Shown: one piece after another, positions 33,700 through 43,030 of the stretch
How positions within the stretch are numbered: the stretch's first letter is position 1
Layout: every line of letters begins with the position of its first letter
Assembly: GCA_900756575.1 (NCBI GenBank)
Contig: CAAEKQ010000014.1
Coordinates: 1-48,930, forward strand
Reading direction: 5' to 3'
Length of the DNA stretch: 48,930 nt
Source: an uncultured Oscillospiraceae bacterium
Lineage (GTDB): Bacteria; Bacillota; Clostridia; Oscillospirales; Oscillospiraceae
The notes under the pieces: model-generated
What the model was told of the DNA's origin: nothing
Seen by the model: only the letters and a program-made list of their open reading frames with translations
Databases searched by the model: none
Program-made: the position numbers and the translations under genes

Positions 33700-35688
33700 A
33701 TGAAGAAAAAAGCAACCTACGGCAACGAAAGCATATCCATGCTGAAGGGAGCCGACCGGGTTCGGCTTCGTCCGGCCGTTATTTTTGGCTCCGACGGCCT
33801 GGAGGGCTGTGAGCACGCGGTATTCGAGATTCTCTCCAACGCCATTGACGAGGCGCGGGAGGGACACGGTAAGGAAATCTTAGTGACCCGTTATCTCGAC
33901 CACTCCATTCAGGTGGAGGACTTTGGCCGCGGCTGTCCGGTGGACTGGAACCCGGCGGAGCAGCGGTATAACTGGGAGCTGGTATTCTGCGAGCTCTATG
34001 CCGGCGGAAAATACAGCAACAATGAAGGGGAGAACTATGAATACTCCCTGGGTCTCAATGGCCTCGGCGCCTGTGCCACCCAGTATGCCTCCCGCTATTT
34101 TGACGCGGTGATTCGACGGGATGGGAAGAAATACTCTCTCCACTTTGAACAGGGCGAAAACATCGGCGGACTGAAAACCGAAAAGGCGGACCGCAAGCAG
34201 ACCGGCTCCTGCTTCCGCTGGATGCCCGATCTGGACGTGTTTACGGACATCAATATTCCCACCGAGTATTACACGGATATTCTCAAGCGCCAGGCGGTGG
34301 TCAATGCGGGCATTACCTTCCGGCTGCGCACCGAAATGGCCGACGGCAGCTTCCAGGAGACGGATTTCTGCTATGAAAACGGCATTCTCGACTATGTGAA
34401 GGAGCTCACCGATGGCAAGGCTATGACCATGCCCCAGTTCTGGGAGGCTGAGCGCAAGGGCCGCGACCGTGCGGATATGGCGGATTATAAGGTGAAGATC
34501 ACAGCAGCGCTGTGCTTCTCCAACAGCGTCAATGTGCTGGAATACTACCACAACTCCTCCTGGCTGGAGCATGGCGGCGCACCGGAAAAGGCGGTAAAAA
34601 CCTCCTTTGTCTATGCATTGGACGCCTATATCAAGCAGGCGGGGAAGTACAATAAGAACGAATCAAAAATCACGTTCCAGGATATTGCCGACTGCCTGGT
34701 GCTGGTGACCAACTGCTTCTCCACCCAGACCAGCTATGAAAACCAGACGAAAAAGGCCATCACCAATAAATTTGTCCAGGAGGCCATGACCGAGTTCTTC
34801 AAATCCCGGCTCCAGGTGTATTTTATTGAGAACAAAACCGAGGCGGACCGCATCGCCGACCAGGTGCTCATCAACAAGCGCGCCCGGGAGACGGCGGAGA
34901 AAACCAAGGTCAAGATTCGCAAGGATCTGACCCGAAATGTGGACATTGCCAACCGGGTGCAGAAGTTTGTAGACTGCCGCAGCAAGGACGTATCCCGCCG
35001 GGAGCTGTATATCGTGGAGGGCGACTCTGCATTGGGCAGCGTAAAGCTCAGCCGGGATGCGGAGTTCCAGGGAATCATGCCCGTCCGCGGTAAGATCCTC
35101 AACTGTTTGAAGGCGGATTATGCCCGGATTTTCAAGAGCGACATCATCACTGACCTCATTAAGGTGCTGGGCTGCGGCGTGGAGATTACCGGCGGCAAAA
35201 AGGCAAAGGATCTTTCCGCATTCGATCTTGGAAATCTCCGGTGGAATAAAATTGTCATCTGCACCGACGCAGATGTGGACGGCTTCCAGATTCGCACGCT
35301 GATCCTCACCATGCTCTATCGGCTGGTGCCTACGCTGATTCAGGACGGCTATGTGTATATTGCGGAGTCGCCGCTGTTTGAGATTACCTGCAAGGACAAA
35401 ACTTGGTTTGCCTACTCCAACCGGGAGAAGGACGAGATCGTGGGGTCCATCGGCGAGAATAAAAAGGTCACCATTCAGCGCTCTAAGGGCCTTGGCGAGA
35501 ATGACCCGGACATGATGTGGATGACTACCATGAACCCTGCCACCCGGCGGCTCATCAAGGTCATGCCCCAGGATGCCGAGGCCACAGCGGCCATGTTTGA
35601 CCTCTTAGAGGGCGATAACCTCCAGGGCCGCAAGGATCACATCACCGAAAACGGCTATAAGTTCCTAGAACTGGCCGATATTTCCTAG
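33700..35688 (+). CDS. parE: Type IIA topoisomerase subunit B (ParE/GyrB-like)
   Basis: 662 residues. The GHKL ATPase domain shows EILSNAIDEAREG, VEDFGRGCPVDW and LGLNGLGACATQYAS. A transducer domain follows, and the TOPRIM domain carries EGDSALGSVK (near 440) and DADVDGFQIRTL. It is shorter than GyrB of Proteobacteria and pairs with the A subunit 17 bases downstream. It differs from housekeeping GyrB in several otherwise invariant positions (EGDSALGS instead of EGDSAGGS), as in clostridial topoisomerase IV-like enzymes. The start at 33700 is preferred over an ATG 33 bases upstream because GGGGG precedes it. Confidence 0.88.
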   Translation: MKKKATYGNESISMLKGADRVRLRPAVIFGSDGLEGCEHAVFEILSNAIDEAREGHGKEILVTRYLDHSIQVEDFGRGCPVDWNPAEQRYNWELVFCELYAGGKYSNNEGENYEYSLGLNGLGACATQYASRYFDAVIRRDGKKYSLHFEQGENIGGLKTEKADRKQTGSCFRWMPDLDVFTDINIPTEYYTDILKRQAVVNAGITFRLRTEMADGSFQETDFCYENGILDYVKELTDGKAMTMPQFWEAERKGRDRADMADYKVKITAALCFSNSVNVLEYYHNSSWLEHGGAPEKAVKTSFVYALDAYIKQAGKYNKNESKITFQDIADCLVLVTNCFSTQTSYENQTKKAITNKFVQEAMTEFFKSRLQVYFIENKTEADRIADQVLINKRARETAEKTKVKIRKDLTRNVDIANRVQKFVDCRSKDVSRRELYIVEGDSALGSVKLSRDAEFQGIMPVRGKILNCLKADYARIFKSDIITDLIKVLGCGVEITGGKKAKDLSAFDLGNLRWNKIVICTDADVDGFQIRTLILTMLYRLVPTLIQDGYVYIAESPLFEITCKDKTWFAYSNREKDEIVGSIGENKKVTIQRSKGLGENDPDMMWMTTMNPATRRLIKVMPQDAEATAAMFDLLEGDNLQGRKDHITENGYKFLELADIS

Positions 35689-35705
35689 AAAGGAGGGGGC
35701 ACACA

Positions 35706-37946
35706 ATGGCAAAGAAGAAAAAAGAAGAAGAAAAAAAGCACAAGGACAATCCCAACGTCATGGGGCTTCATGCGGAAATCGTCGAGCAGCCCATTACCGA
35801 GACGCTGGAAATCAACTTTATGCCCTATGCCATGAGCGTCATCATGTCCCGGGCCATTCCGGAAATCGACGGCTTTAAGCCCTCTCACCGGAAGCTGCTG
35901 TACACCATGTATAAGATGGGGCTGTTAAACGGCAGCCGTACCAAGTCCGCCAATATCGTGGGCCAGACCATGCGTCTCAACCCCCACGGCGATTCGGCCA
36001 TTTATGAGACCATGGTGCGTCTTAGCCGGGGCTATGGTGCGCTGCTCCATCCCTTTGTGGACTCCAAGGGCAACTTTGGTAAGGCCTATTCCCGGGATAT
36101 GGCCTATGCGGCGTCCCGATACACCGAGGCCAAGCTGGACACCTTCTGCCAGGAGCTGTTCCGGGATATTGACAGCGACACTGTGGACTTTGTGGACAAC
36201 TACGACAGCACCATGAAGGAGCCGTCCCTCTTGCCTACCACGTTCCCCAATGTGCTGGTGTCCGCCAACAACGGTATTGCAGTCGGCATGGCCAGCAACA
36301 TCTGCGGCTTTAACCTCCGGGAGGTCTGCAACGCGGCCATTGCCCGGATCAAGAACCCGGACTGTGATTTGAAGGAATACCTGCTGGCCCCGGATTTTCC
36401 CACCGGCGGCGAGCTGATCTATGACGAAAACGAGATCAACAATGTCTACAACACCGGCCGGGGCAGCATCCGCGTCCGGGGTAAGTGGCGGTATGTGAAG
36501 GCCGAGAACCTCATTGAAATCTATGAGATTCCCTACACCACCACCTCCGAGGCCATCATCGACAAGGTGGCGGAGCTCATTAAGGCCGAGAAAATCCGCG
36601 AAATCTCCGATATGCGAGACGAAACCGACCTAAGCGGCCTGAAGCTGACCATCGACTTAAAGCGCGGTGTGGACCCGGAGAAGCTCATGACCAAGCTCAT
36701 GAAGCTCACGCCCCTTCAGGACAGCTTCCCCTGCAACTTTAACATCCTGATCGGCGGCTTCCCCAGGGTTATGGGCGTGGGCGAAATCCTCGAAGAATGG
36801 ACGGCCTGGAGAACCGAGTGTGTCCGCCGGAGAGTGTTCTATTCCCTTACCAAGAAGAAGGAAAAGCTCCACCTGCTGCTGGGCCTCCAGAAAATCCTGC
36901 TGGATATCGACAAGACCATCCGCATCATTCGGGAAACCGAGCTGGAGGAAGACGTCATTCCCAACCTGATGATCGGCTTTGGCATTGACGAAATCCAGGC
37001 CAATTATATTGCCGAGATCAAGCTCCGGAACATCAACCGGGAGTATATCCTAAAGCGCACCCAGGAGACCGACGCTCTCCAGAAGGAAATTGCCGACCTG
37101 GAGGACACAGTGAATTCTCCCCGGCGGATCAAGGCGATTATTGTGGGAGAGCTGGAGAATGTGGCGAAAAAATACGGCACGGACCGGCGCACCACCATCC
37201 GCTATGAAGCGGTGGAGGAATACCAGGAGGAGCAGCAGGAGGTGCCGGATTACCCGGTGAACCTGTTTGTAACCCGGGACGGTTATCTCAAGAAAATCAC
37301 GCCCCAGAGCCTTCGCATGAGCGGCGAACAAAAGCTCAAGGAAGGGGATCGGCTGGTATTTGCGGTGCAGACTACAAACCGGGCCGAGGTGTTGGTATTT
37401 ACGGATCGCTGCCAGGTTTATAAAACGGCGCTGAGTGAATTTAAGGATACCAAGGCCAGCGTTATGGGCGATTATTTGCCCACAAAGCTGGGCTTTGATG
37501 ACGGTGAGCTGGTGGCGGCGGTATGCCTGCCCGGGGATTATTCCGGCTTTATGCTCTTTGCCTATGAAAATGGCAAGGTGGGCAAGGTGGCCCTGTCTGC
37601 CTATGACACCAAGTCCAACCGCCGGAAGCTCACGGGCGCTTACAGCGATAAATCTCCGCTGAAGGGCATTTTGTGCCTCCACGAGGATGCAGACGTGGTG
37701 CTGTATTCCACCGACGGACGGGCGCTGGTACTGAATTCCGCACTGCTGAGCGTGAAATCGACCCGTTCTACCATCGGCGTGGCAGCATTGACTCTGAGAA
37801 AGAAGGCGCTGCTGGATCATATCCGGCTGCTGGAGGGCAGCGGTATTCAGAATATCAGCCGTTATCGCAGCCGCAGTGTACCCGCAGCGGGCGCAATTCT
37901 CAAGGAGGACGACCTGGAGGACGTGCAGCTGACTATGGAACTGTAA
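35706..37946 (+). CDS. parC: Type IIA topoisomerase subunit A (ParC/GyrA-like)
   Basis: 746 residues. A Lys/Glu-rich N-terminus (MAKKKKEEEKKHKD) precedes the breakage-reunion domain: FMPYAMSVIMSRAIPEIDG, the HGDSAIYETMVRLS region and the catalytic tyrosine in AASRYTEAKLD. A coiled-coil gate follows, and the C-terminal beta-propeller repeats (FVTRDGYLKKI, YENGKVGKVAL) wrap DNA. No classic GyrA box was found, in keeping with a topoisomerase IV-type decatenase. The ATG follows AAAGGAGGGGGCACACA; it forms an operon with the B subunit. Confidence 0.9.
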   Translation: MAKKKKEEEKKHKDNPNVMGLHAEIVEQPITETLEINFMPYAMSVIMSRAIPEIDGFKPSHRKLLYTMYKMGLLNGSRTKSANIVGQTMRLNPHGDSAIYETMVRLSRGYGALLHPFVDSKGNFGKAYSRDMAYAASRYTEAKLDTFCQELFRDIDSDTVDFVDNYDSTMKEPSLLPTTFPNVLVSANNGIAVGMASNICGFNLREVCNAAIARIKNPDCDLKEYLLAPDFPTGGELIYDENEINNVYNTGRGSIRVRGKWRYVKAENLIEIYEIPYTTTSEAIIDKVAELIKAEKIREISDMRDETDLSGLKLTIDLKRGVDPEKLMTKLMKLTPLQDSFPCNFNILIGGFPRVMGVGEILEEWTAWRTECVRRRVFYSLTKKKEKLHLLLGLQKILLDIDKTIRIIRETELEEDVIPNLMIGFGIDEIQANYIAEIKLRNINREYILKRTQETDALQKEIADLEDTVNSPRRIKAIIVGELENVAKKYGTDRRTTIRYEAVEEYQEEQQEVPDYPVNLFVTRDGYLKKITPQSLRMSGEQKLKEGDRLVFAVQTTNRAEVLVFTDRCQVYKTALSEFKDTKASVMGDYLPTKLGFDDGELVAAVCLPGDYSGFMLFAYENGKVGKVALSAYDTKSNRRKLTGAYSDKSPLKGILCLHEDADVVLYSTDGRALVLNSALLSVKSTRSTIGVAALTLRKKALLDHIRLLEGSGIQNISRYRSRSVPAAGAILKEDDLEDVQLTMEL

Positions 37947-37977
37947 TACAACACTTCCGCAATTGGGAGGGGATTGC

Positions 37978-38844
37978 TTGAAAGAGAAATTACCAAAGAC
38001 CCTGAAAAGTCTGTTTTGGATTTTTATCGGGAGCGCCATCTATGCCATTGGCTTTGATCTGTTTTTAGAGCCGAACCAGATCGGCGCAGGCGGCATTTCC
38101 GGCCTTGCCATTGTCATTGCGTATTTTGTGCCGGTGCTGTCGGTGGGCGTATTGACGCTGATTATCAATATTCCGCTGTTTTTGGCGGGGTATCGGTTTG
38201 TGGGAAGGAAGTTCTTCTGGGGCTCTCTGGCCGGCATGGCGATTTCCTCAGTGCTCATTGATGTGCTCGCTCCGTTCCTGGTGATGGACACGGAGCCACT
38301 GATGGGTGCAATTTTCGGCGGCGGATTGGTTGGCCTCGGCTGCGGCATTGTGCTGATGCAGGGGGCCTCCACCGGCGGCACGGATATTGTGGCCCGGCTG
38401 ATGAAATACCGGTTCCCTGATATGTCCATGGGCAAGCTGGTCATGGCGGCGGATTTGGTGATTGCTGTGATTACCGGTATTGCCTTCCGGGATTTCAGTA
38501 AAACCCTGTATTGCTGTGTGGCATTATACATCAGCGGCGAGGCCATGGATGCAGTGGTCTACCGGTTTGACTATTCTCTCGTGGCGGTGATCGTAACGGA
38601 TCGTTCCCTGGAGATTCGGGATGCCATCGACCAGGTGCTGGATCGGGGCTGTACCTTCTTAAAAGGGGAGGGAGCCTATACCGGAAACTCAAAAAATGTG
38701 GTCTACTGTGCGGTAAAGCGCCGGCAGGCGGCAGAGCTGAAGGAGCTGGTCATGGGCATTGATCCCGGCGCATTTCTGGTGCTCCAGGAGGCCCATCAGG
38801 TTTTGGGCGAAGGCTTTGAGCGCTACTCAAAGAATAAACTGTAG
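37978..38844 (+). CDS. YitT family membrane protein, TTG start
   Basis: 288 residues read from TTG 37978, seven bases after GGGAGG; an alternative TTG at 37963 lies before the Shine-Dalgarno site. Five or six hydrophobic helices fill 1-190 (SAIYAIGFDLFLEPNQIGAG, GLVGLGCGIVLMQGASTGGT), and a C-terminal soluble domain follows (DUF2179 type; RGCTFLKGEGAYTG, VVYCAVKRRQ). The biochemical role of this widespread family is unknown. It is 31 bases after the topoisomerase A stop, so it may be co-transcribed with it. Confidence 0.9.
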   Translation: MKEKLPKTLKSLFWIFIGSAIYAIGFDLFLEPNQIGAGGISGLAIVIAYFVPVLSVGVLTLIINIPLFLAGYRFVGRKFFWGSLAGMAISSVLIDVLAPFLVMDTEPLMGAIFGGGLVGLGCGIVLMQGASTGGTDIVARLMKYRFPDMSMGKLVMAADLVIAVITGIAFRDFSKTLYCCVALYISGEAMDAVVYRFDYSLVAVIVTDRSLEIRDAIDQVLDRGCTFLKGEGAYTGNSKNVVYCAVKRRQAAELKELVMGIDPGAFLVLQEAHQVLGEGFERYSKNKL

Positions 38845-38855
38845 GGGGAGAGCCG

Positions 38856-39917
38856 ATGAAGCGAATCTTTGCCATGGTATTGGCCATTGCGGTGCTCACC
38901 GGATGTACGCCATTTCATCGAAGCAGCTATGTCTCCGTCACACCCCACAATGAGGATTATCAGGTGGCTGTGGATTCCAGCGCACTGACCGTCAGCGGTT
39001 ATCTGAGCCTGAAAAACGCGATTCTGGGTCTGGTGGAGGATGCGGTGGAGGAAGGCGTAATCCGGGCAGAATCCTATTCCGGAGATTTAAGTCAGGATCT
39101 TTCCAGCGCAGTCTATGAGGTGTCCCGGGGCGATCCGCTGGGTGCCTTTTCGGTGGATTACATGACCTATGATTTCTCTCAGATTGTTAGCTACTATGAA
39201 ATTCACATCCACACCACCTATCAGCGCACTCTGGAGGAGATTCAATCGGTAAAAAATACCTCCGGCGTGGAGGGGGTTCGCTCCCGATTGCGGGATGCCA
39301 TGGGGGAATATGAATCACTGCTACGCATTCGGGTGGAGGACTATGGCAGCCTGAACATTGAGGAGCTGGTGCTGCAGGTCTTTGAAGACAATGCAGATTT
39401 TGCGGTGGAACTGCCCCAGACGGAGGTGAAGGCGTTCCCTGATACCGGAAGCCGCCGGATTTTGGAGATTACATTCCTCTATCCCCATACAAGAACGTCG
39501 CTGGAGGCCTGCCGGGACGAGACAGCAGAGCGGGTGGAGAAGCTGGCCAGTCTATACGGCAGCGAAAACAGCGAGTCAGCCAGTGCCCAGCGACTGCTGG
39601 AGCGGCTGGTTCGGGATGGCGAACTGACCACGGAATCCACGGGGTTCTCGGACAGCGCCTATGGTGCGCTGTGCCTGGACAAGGCCACCAGCCTTGGGTT
39701 CTGCCAGGCCTATCTATTACTCCTTCGGAAGATGAGCATTCCCTGCCATTTGGTTTACGGAACCTATGGAGTGGAGAAACTGGTCTGGTGCCAGCTGCAA
39801 CTGGACGGGGAGCGCTATTATGTGGACCCTACCCGGAGCCTGGTGACTGGAGATACCACAGGAGCGTTGATTCCCGAGGCGTCGCTGACGTCACTGGGGT
39901 ATGTTCTGGACGAGTAA
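38856..39917 (+). CDS. Lipoprotein with a transglutaminase-like domain lacking the usual His
   Basis: 353 residues. Signal and lipobox LTGC end at residue 17. The C-terminal third matches transglutaminase-like folds: a cysteine region LGFCQAYLLLLRKMSIPCHL and a C-terminal LDGERYYVDPT, the usual Asp site. Where active members have HAW, this one has LVWCQ, so the catalytic histidine seems absent and the domain may bind rather than cut or link. The rest is unassigned. It starts 11 bases after the YitT gene, in the same operon, and ends at a strong terminator. Confidence 0.75.
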   Translation: MKRIFAMVLAIAVLTGCTPFHRSSYVSVTPHNEDYQVAVDSSALTVSGYLSLKNAILGLVEDAVEEGVIRAESYSGDLSQDLSSAVYEVSRGDPLGAFSVDYMTYDFSQIVSYYEIHIHTTYQRTLEEIQSVKNTSGVEGVRSRLRDAMGEYESLLRIRVEDYGSLNIEELVLQVFEDNADFAVELPQTEVKAFPDTGSRRILEITFLYPHTRTSLEACRDETAERVEKLASLYGSENSESASAQRLLERLVRDGELTTESTGFSDSAYGALCLDKATSLGFCQAYLLLLRKMSIPCHLVYGTYGVEKLVWCQLQLDGERYYVDPTRSLVTGDTTGALIPEASLTSLGYVLDE

Positions 39918-39954
39918 AAAAGCATCTGTCGCGGCTGCGCGGCAGATGCTTTTT
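39917..39954. terminator. Bidirectional terminator between convergent genes
   Basis: AAAAAGCATCTG and CAGATGCTTTTT arms with an inner CGCG/CGCG stem, immediately after the lipoprotein stop and before the end of the leftward glycosylase gene. Confidence 0.9.
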
Positions 39955-39955
39955 A

Positions 39956-40537
39956 TCAATCTTCCAGAACGGTATTGGGGCAATGCTGAGCCACCATTTT
40001 TTGCAGGGCCTTGAGATCCCGGAAGGTTTCGGGGCGCTTATCCGGGTCGCGGAGCAGCGCGGAGGGATGGAACATGGCCATGCGCCAGGTACCGTTGATT
40101 TCGAACCATTTTCCGTGCTCCCGGGTGATGCGGAATTCCGGGTCGATGAACTCCATGGCGGCAATTCGGCCCAGACATACAATGAGCTTGGGCCGGAGCA
40201 ATTCGATTTGCGCATTGAGCCAGGGACGGCAGCATTCCCGTTCTGCAGGCTTTGGATCACGGTTCTGGGGCGGGCGGCATTTTACGATGTTGGCGATGTA
40301 GCAGTTCCGGCGGCTAAGGCCGATGATGGACAGCATCTCATCTAAAAATTTCCCGGCAGCGCCCACAAAGGGTTCGCCCTGCAAATCCTCGTTTTCTCCG
40401 GGGCCTTCTCCGATGAACATCACGCCGATTTGTTCCGGGCCAACGCCGAACACCACATTGTGCCGGGTTTTTGAGAGCTCGCAGCGGGTACAGCTGAGAC
40501 AATCGGCCCGGAGGGCATCCAGATTTTTATATTCCAC
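39956..40537 (-). CDS. Uracil-DNA glycosylase, iron-sulfur family 4
   Basis: 193 residues. It removes uracil from DNA. The active-site motif GEGPGENEDLQGEPFVGAAG (43-62), the VKCRPPQNRDP segment and FHPSALLRDP near the C-terminus are diagnostic. Likely [4Fe-4S] ligands are Cys16 and Cys19 (SCTRC), Cys87 and Cys102 or 103. The size is typical. It begins four bases after the stop of the carboxypeptidase gene, so the two are co-transcribed. Confidence 0.95.
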   Translation of the reverse strand: MEYKNLDALRADCLSCTRCELSKTRHNVVFGVGPEQIGVMFIGEGPGENEDLQGEPFVGAAGKFLDEMLSIIGLSRRNCYIANIVKCRPPQNRDPKPAERECCRPWLNAQIELLRPKLIVCLGRIAAMEFIDPEFRITREHGKWFEINGTWRMAMFHPSALLRDPDKRPETFRDLKALQKMVAQHCPNTVLED

Positions 40538-40541
40538 GGGA

Positions 40542-41801
40542 TCATCTCCTTTTGAGCATTCGAATCAGTATAACGATGAAGATTACCAGCAAGAGCACTG
40601 CTGCGGCAATCACCGCCAGCAGCAAGACCTCAGCGGACAGCCCCAAATGTCCGGCGGCACCGGCAATCAGCGTTTCCACCGCATCCGGCGAAGGACTGGG
40701 AGAGGGAACCGGCGTGGGTTCCGGCGTTGGTGTGGGTGTTGGGGTTACGGTGGGAGTCGGCGTGGGGGTCGGTGTCGGTTCCGGTGTGGGTTCGGGCGTT
40801 GGCTCGGGCGTTGGCTCGGGCGTCGGTTCCGGGCTGGGCGCCGGGGTTTCCTCCGGGAGGGCATCCAGATAGGCTTGGTAGGTCAGCGCTGTATCGTAGT
40901 TGTAAAAGCCCCAGTTAAGCAGCGCTCTGCTTTGGGTAAAGCTGCCAAGATAGATGGTGCCATCACCGGATTTCTCCTTTTCGGCGCCCAGCACCACGGA
41001 GATCAGGTTCATGCCCTCCCAAGAAGCGGCTGCCACCAGACAATAGCCCGCAGGAGTGGTAAAGCCGGTTTTGACGCCGTATGCCCCCTCATAGGCGTAT
41101 TCCGGATGGGTGGAACCGGCGAGAAAAAAGTTGGTGGTGTCTAGCGTCCGGGCGTCGGAGAGGTTCGTTGCGGGAATTTCCGCCTGTGCGGTGCCGCAGA
41201 TGGTGAGAAAATCGTCATAGGCCATGGCAGCGCGGGTGATGATCGCAAGATCCCGGGCGCAGGTGTAATGATTTTCTTCCTGGAGACCGTTGGTATTGGA
41301 AAAATGCGTATTGGTGCAGCCCAATGCTGCGGCCTCCTGATTCATTAAATCCACAAAATCGGGAATGGAGCCGCTGACTAAGATGGCAACGGCATTGGCG
41401 GCCTCGTTGGCGGATACGATCATCAGGCATTGAAGCAGCTGATAGACGGTGAGTTCTTCCCCGACTTTCAAATTGGCGGTGGAGGCCCCGTCGGTTATGC
41501 CGGTATTGATTCCCTCGGGGATGGTGATGGAAGCATTGACATCCAGATATTGCAGCGCCAGATAGCAGGTCATGATTTTTGTGGTGCTGGCCGGGTATAA
41601 TGCATCTAGGTCATTTTGCCGGTAGAGCACTTCGCCGGTGTCCGCGTCCATTAAAATCGCGCCTTTTGCGCTGAGCTCCAGCGCAGGCGGGGCAGGGACG
41701 GAATCGCTTTCCATCAGGGAATCTGTGGCAAAACACGGAGTAACCCACACATATAGTAGAATTACCAAAAGAAATGACGATAAAATCTTATATTTTCTCA
41801 T
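40542..41801 (-). CDS. D-alanyl-D-alanine carboxypeptidase (peptidase S11)
   Basis: 419 residues. A signal sequence (1-25) is followed by the penicillin-binding fold with Ser72-x-x-Lys75 (PASTTKIMT), Ser130-Ala-Asn132 and Lys244-Thr-Gly246. A long Pro/Glu/Thr linker (about 317-368, PEPTPEPT then PTPTPT repeats) leads to a C-terminal membrane helix and RMLKRR, which anchors it to the outer face of the cytoplasmic membrane. The linker holds the enzyme away from the membrane, within the wall. It trims pentapeptide side chains of peptidoglycan. The start codon overlaps the divergent comEA promoter. Confidence 0.94.
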   Translation of the reverse strand: MRKYKILSSFLLVILLYVWVTPCFATDSLMESDSVPAPPALELSAKGAILMDADTGEVLYRQNDLDALYPASTTKIMTCYLALQYLDVNASITIPEGINTGITDGASTANLKVGEELTVYQLLQCLMIVSANEAANAVAILVSGSIPDFVDLMNQEAAALGCTNTHFSNTNGLQEENHYTCARDLAIITRAAMAYDDFLTICGTAQAEIPATNLSDARTLDTTNFFLAGSTHPEYAYEGAYGVKTGFTTPAGYCLVAAASWEGMNLISVVLGAEKEKSGDGTIYLGSFTQSRALLNWGFYNYDTALTYQAYLDALPEETPAPSPEPTPEPTPEPTPEPTPEPTPTPTPTPTVTPTPTPTPEPTPVPSPSPSPDAVETLIAGAAGHLGLSAEVLLLAVIAAAVLLLVIFIVILIRMLKRR

Positions 41802-41829
41802 TCAAAAAAAGCTCCCAATATGGTACAAT
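41801..41829 (+). promoter_or_regulatory. Probable promoter of the ComEA/two-component operon
   Basis: TTCAAA (41801-41806), 17 bases, TACAAT (41824-41829). A possible leftward -10, TATGAT, lies at 41854-41849 for the carboxypeptidase gene. Confidence 0.5.
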
Positions 41830-41885
41830 AATGTCGAATACGCGATACATCATAGCATATTTGCGGAGGAAAGGAAAGTCGCTCC

Positions 41886-42353
41886 ATGAATTTTGAAAAA
41901 CTGCAACGACTTCTGGTCTTGGCAGCGTGTATCGTGGCGGCCTATACGGTGGGCTTTTATCAAGGCAAAGGTGCCGCGCCCGCTACCGTTCAAATCGTAG
42001 AGCTGTCGCCAGGCCCAACGGCGTCAGAGACGGCGGAAACGACTGCGTCCGCTGCCCCGGTATGGTCGGCTGCACCCGTGACGGCAGAGGCCATCCGCAC
42101 GGAATCTGAATCAGAACCGGAATCCATAACGGAAACTCCGGCAGCTTCCGGCCTTGTGAATCTCAATACGGCCACGCTGGATCAGCTCCAGACGCTGCCG
42201 GGCATCGGCCCTGTGATTGCGCAGCGGATTATCGACTATCGTGAAGCCTTTGGACCCTTTACCGAAAAATCTCAGATCAAAGAGGTGGACGGAATTGGGG
42301 ATAAGAAATACAGTGATTTGAAAAACCTGATAGAAGTGGGGAATGAACAATGA
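41886..42353 (+). CDS. ComEA-like helix-hairpin-helix DNA-binding protein
   Basis: 155 residues. An N-terminal membrane anchor (8-25) and a Ser/Thr/Glu-rich linker (30-85) precede two helix-hairpin-helix motifs (LNTATLDQLQTLPGIGPVIA, FTEKSQIKEVDGIGDKKYSD). ComEA binds incoming DNA at the outer membrane face in competence; the same layout fits here. It is the first gene of an operon with a two-component system, joined by ATGA overlap at 42350. No other competence gene is in view, so DNA uptake is possible but not shown. Confidence 0.88.
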   Translation: MNFEKLQRLLVLAACIVAAYTVGFYQGKGAAPATVQIVELSPGPTASETAETTASAAPVWSAAPVTAEAIRTESESEPESITETPAASGLVNLNTATLDQLQTLPGIGPVIAQRIIDYREAFGPFTEKSQIKEVDGIGDKKYSDLKNLIEVGNEQ

Positions 42354-43030
42354 AAATACTGGTTGTAGATGATGAAAAACTCCTGGTCAAGGGCATCAAG
42401 TTCAATCTGGAGAACGACGGCTATGAGGTTGCTGTGGCCTATGACGGCGAAGAAGCAGTGGAGCTGGCCAAGTCCGGAGATTTTGACCTGATTATTCTGG
42501 ATATTATGATGCCCAAAATGACGGGCCTGGAGGCTTGTATGCAGATTCGGGAGTTTTCCAATGTGCCGATCATTATGCTCACAGCCAAGGGCGAGGATAT
42601 GGACAAGCTCATCGGCTTTGAGCAGGGCACCGACGATTATCTCACCAAGCCCTTTAATATTCTCGAGCTCAAGGCGAGAATCCGCGCGCTGCTGCGCCGT
42701 TCTATGCCCGCTGAGACCAAAGAAGAGTGCACCCGGATCACCTGCGGTGACATCACCCTGGACACCAGCGAGCGAAATGCCTATAAAAACGGCAAGGCCG
42801 TGGAGCTGACTGCCCGGGAGTTTGACCTGATGGAGCTTTTAATGAAGAACCCCGGCCACGTATATTCCAGAGAGAACCTGCTGGATATCATCTGGGGTTA
42901 TGAGTATCAGGGAGAAATCAGAACGGTAGACGTCCATGTGCGCCGGCTCCGTGAAAAGCTGGAGCGGGTTCCTGCACAGCCGGAGTATATTATGACGAAA
43001 TGGGGCGTTGGCTATTATTTCAAGGCTTAA
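42350..43030 (+). CDS. OmpR-family response regulator
   Basis: 226 residues. The receiver domain has the acidic pair VVDDEK, the phosphoacceptor Asp51 in LIILDIMMP and the conserved Lys in LTKPF. The winged-helix DNA-binding domain is C-terminal (ELTAREFDLMELLMKNPGHV, VDVHVRRLREKLE). ATGA overlap with the comEA-like gene and direct overlap with the kinase gene show one tightly coupled operon. Confidence 0.95.
   Translation: MKILVVDDEKLLVKGIKFNLENDGYEVAVAYDGEEAVELAKSGDFDLIILDIMMPKMTGLEACMQIREFSNVPIIMLTAKGEDMDKLIGFEQGTDDYLTKPFNILELKARIRALLRRSMPAETKEECTRITCGDITLDTSERNAYKNGKAVELTAREFDLMELLMKNPGHVYSRENLLDIIWGYEYQGEIRTVDVHVRRLREKLERVPAQPEYIMTKWGVGYYFKA

Noticed and set aside
31828..33867. 679-codon leftward frame opposite clpB
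   Set aside because: Antisense shadow; clpB is complete with two AAA+ domains.
40690..40860. GGTTCGGGCGTTGGC-like tandem repeats
   Set aside because: They encode the Pro/Glu/Thr linker of the carboxypeptidase in frame, not a CRISPR or intergenic minisatellite.
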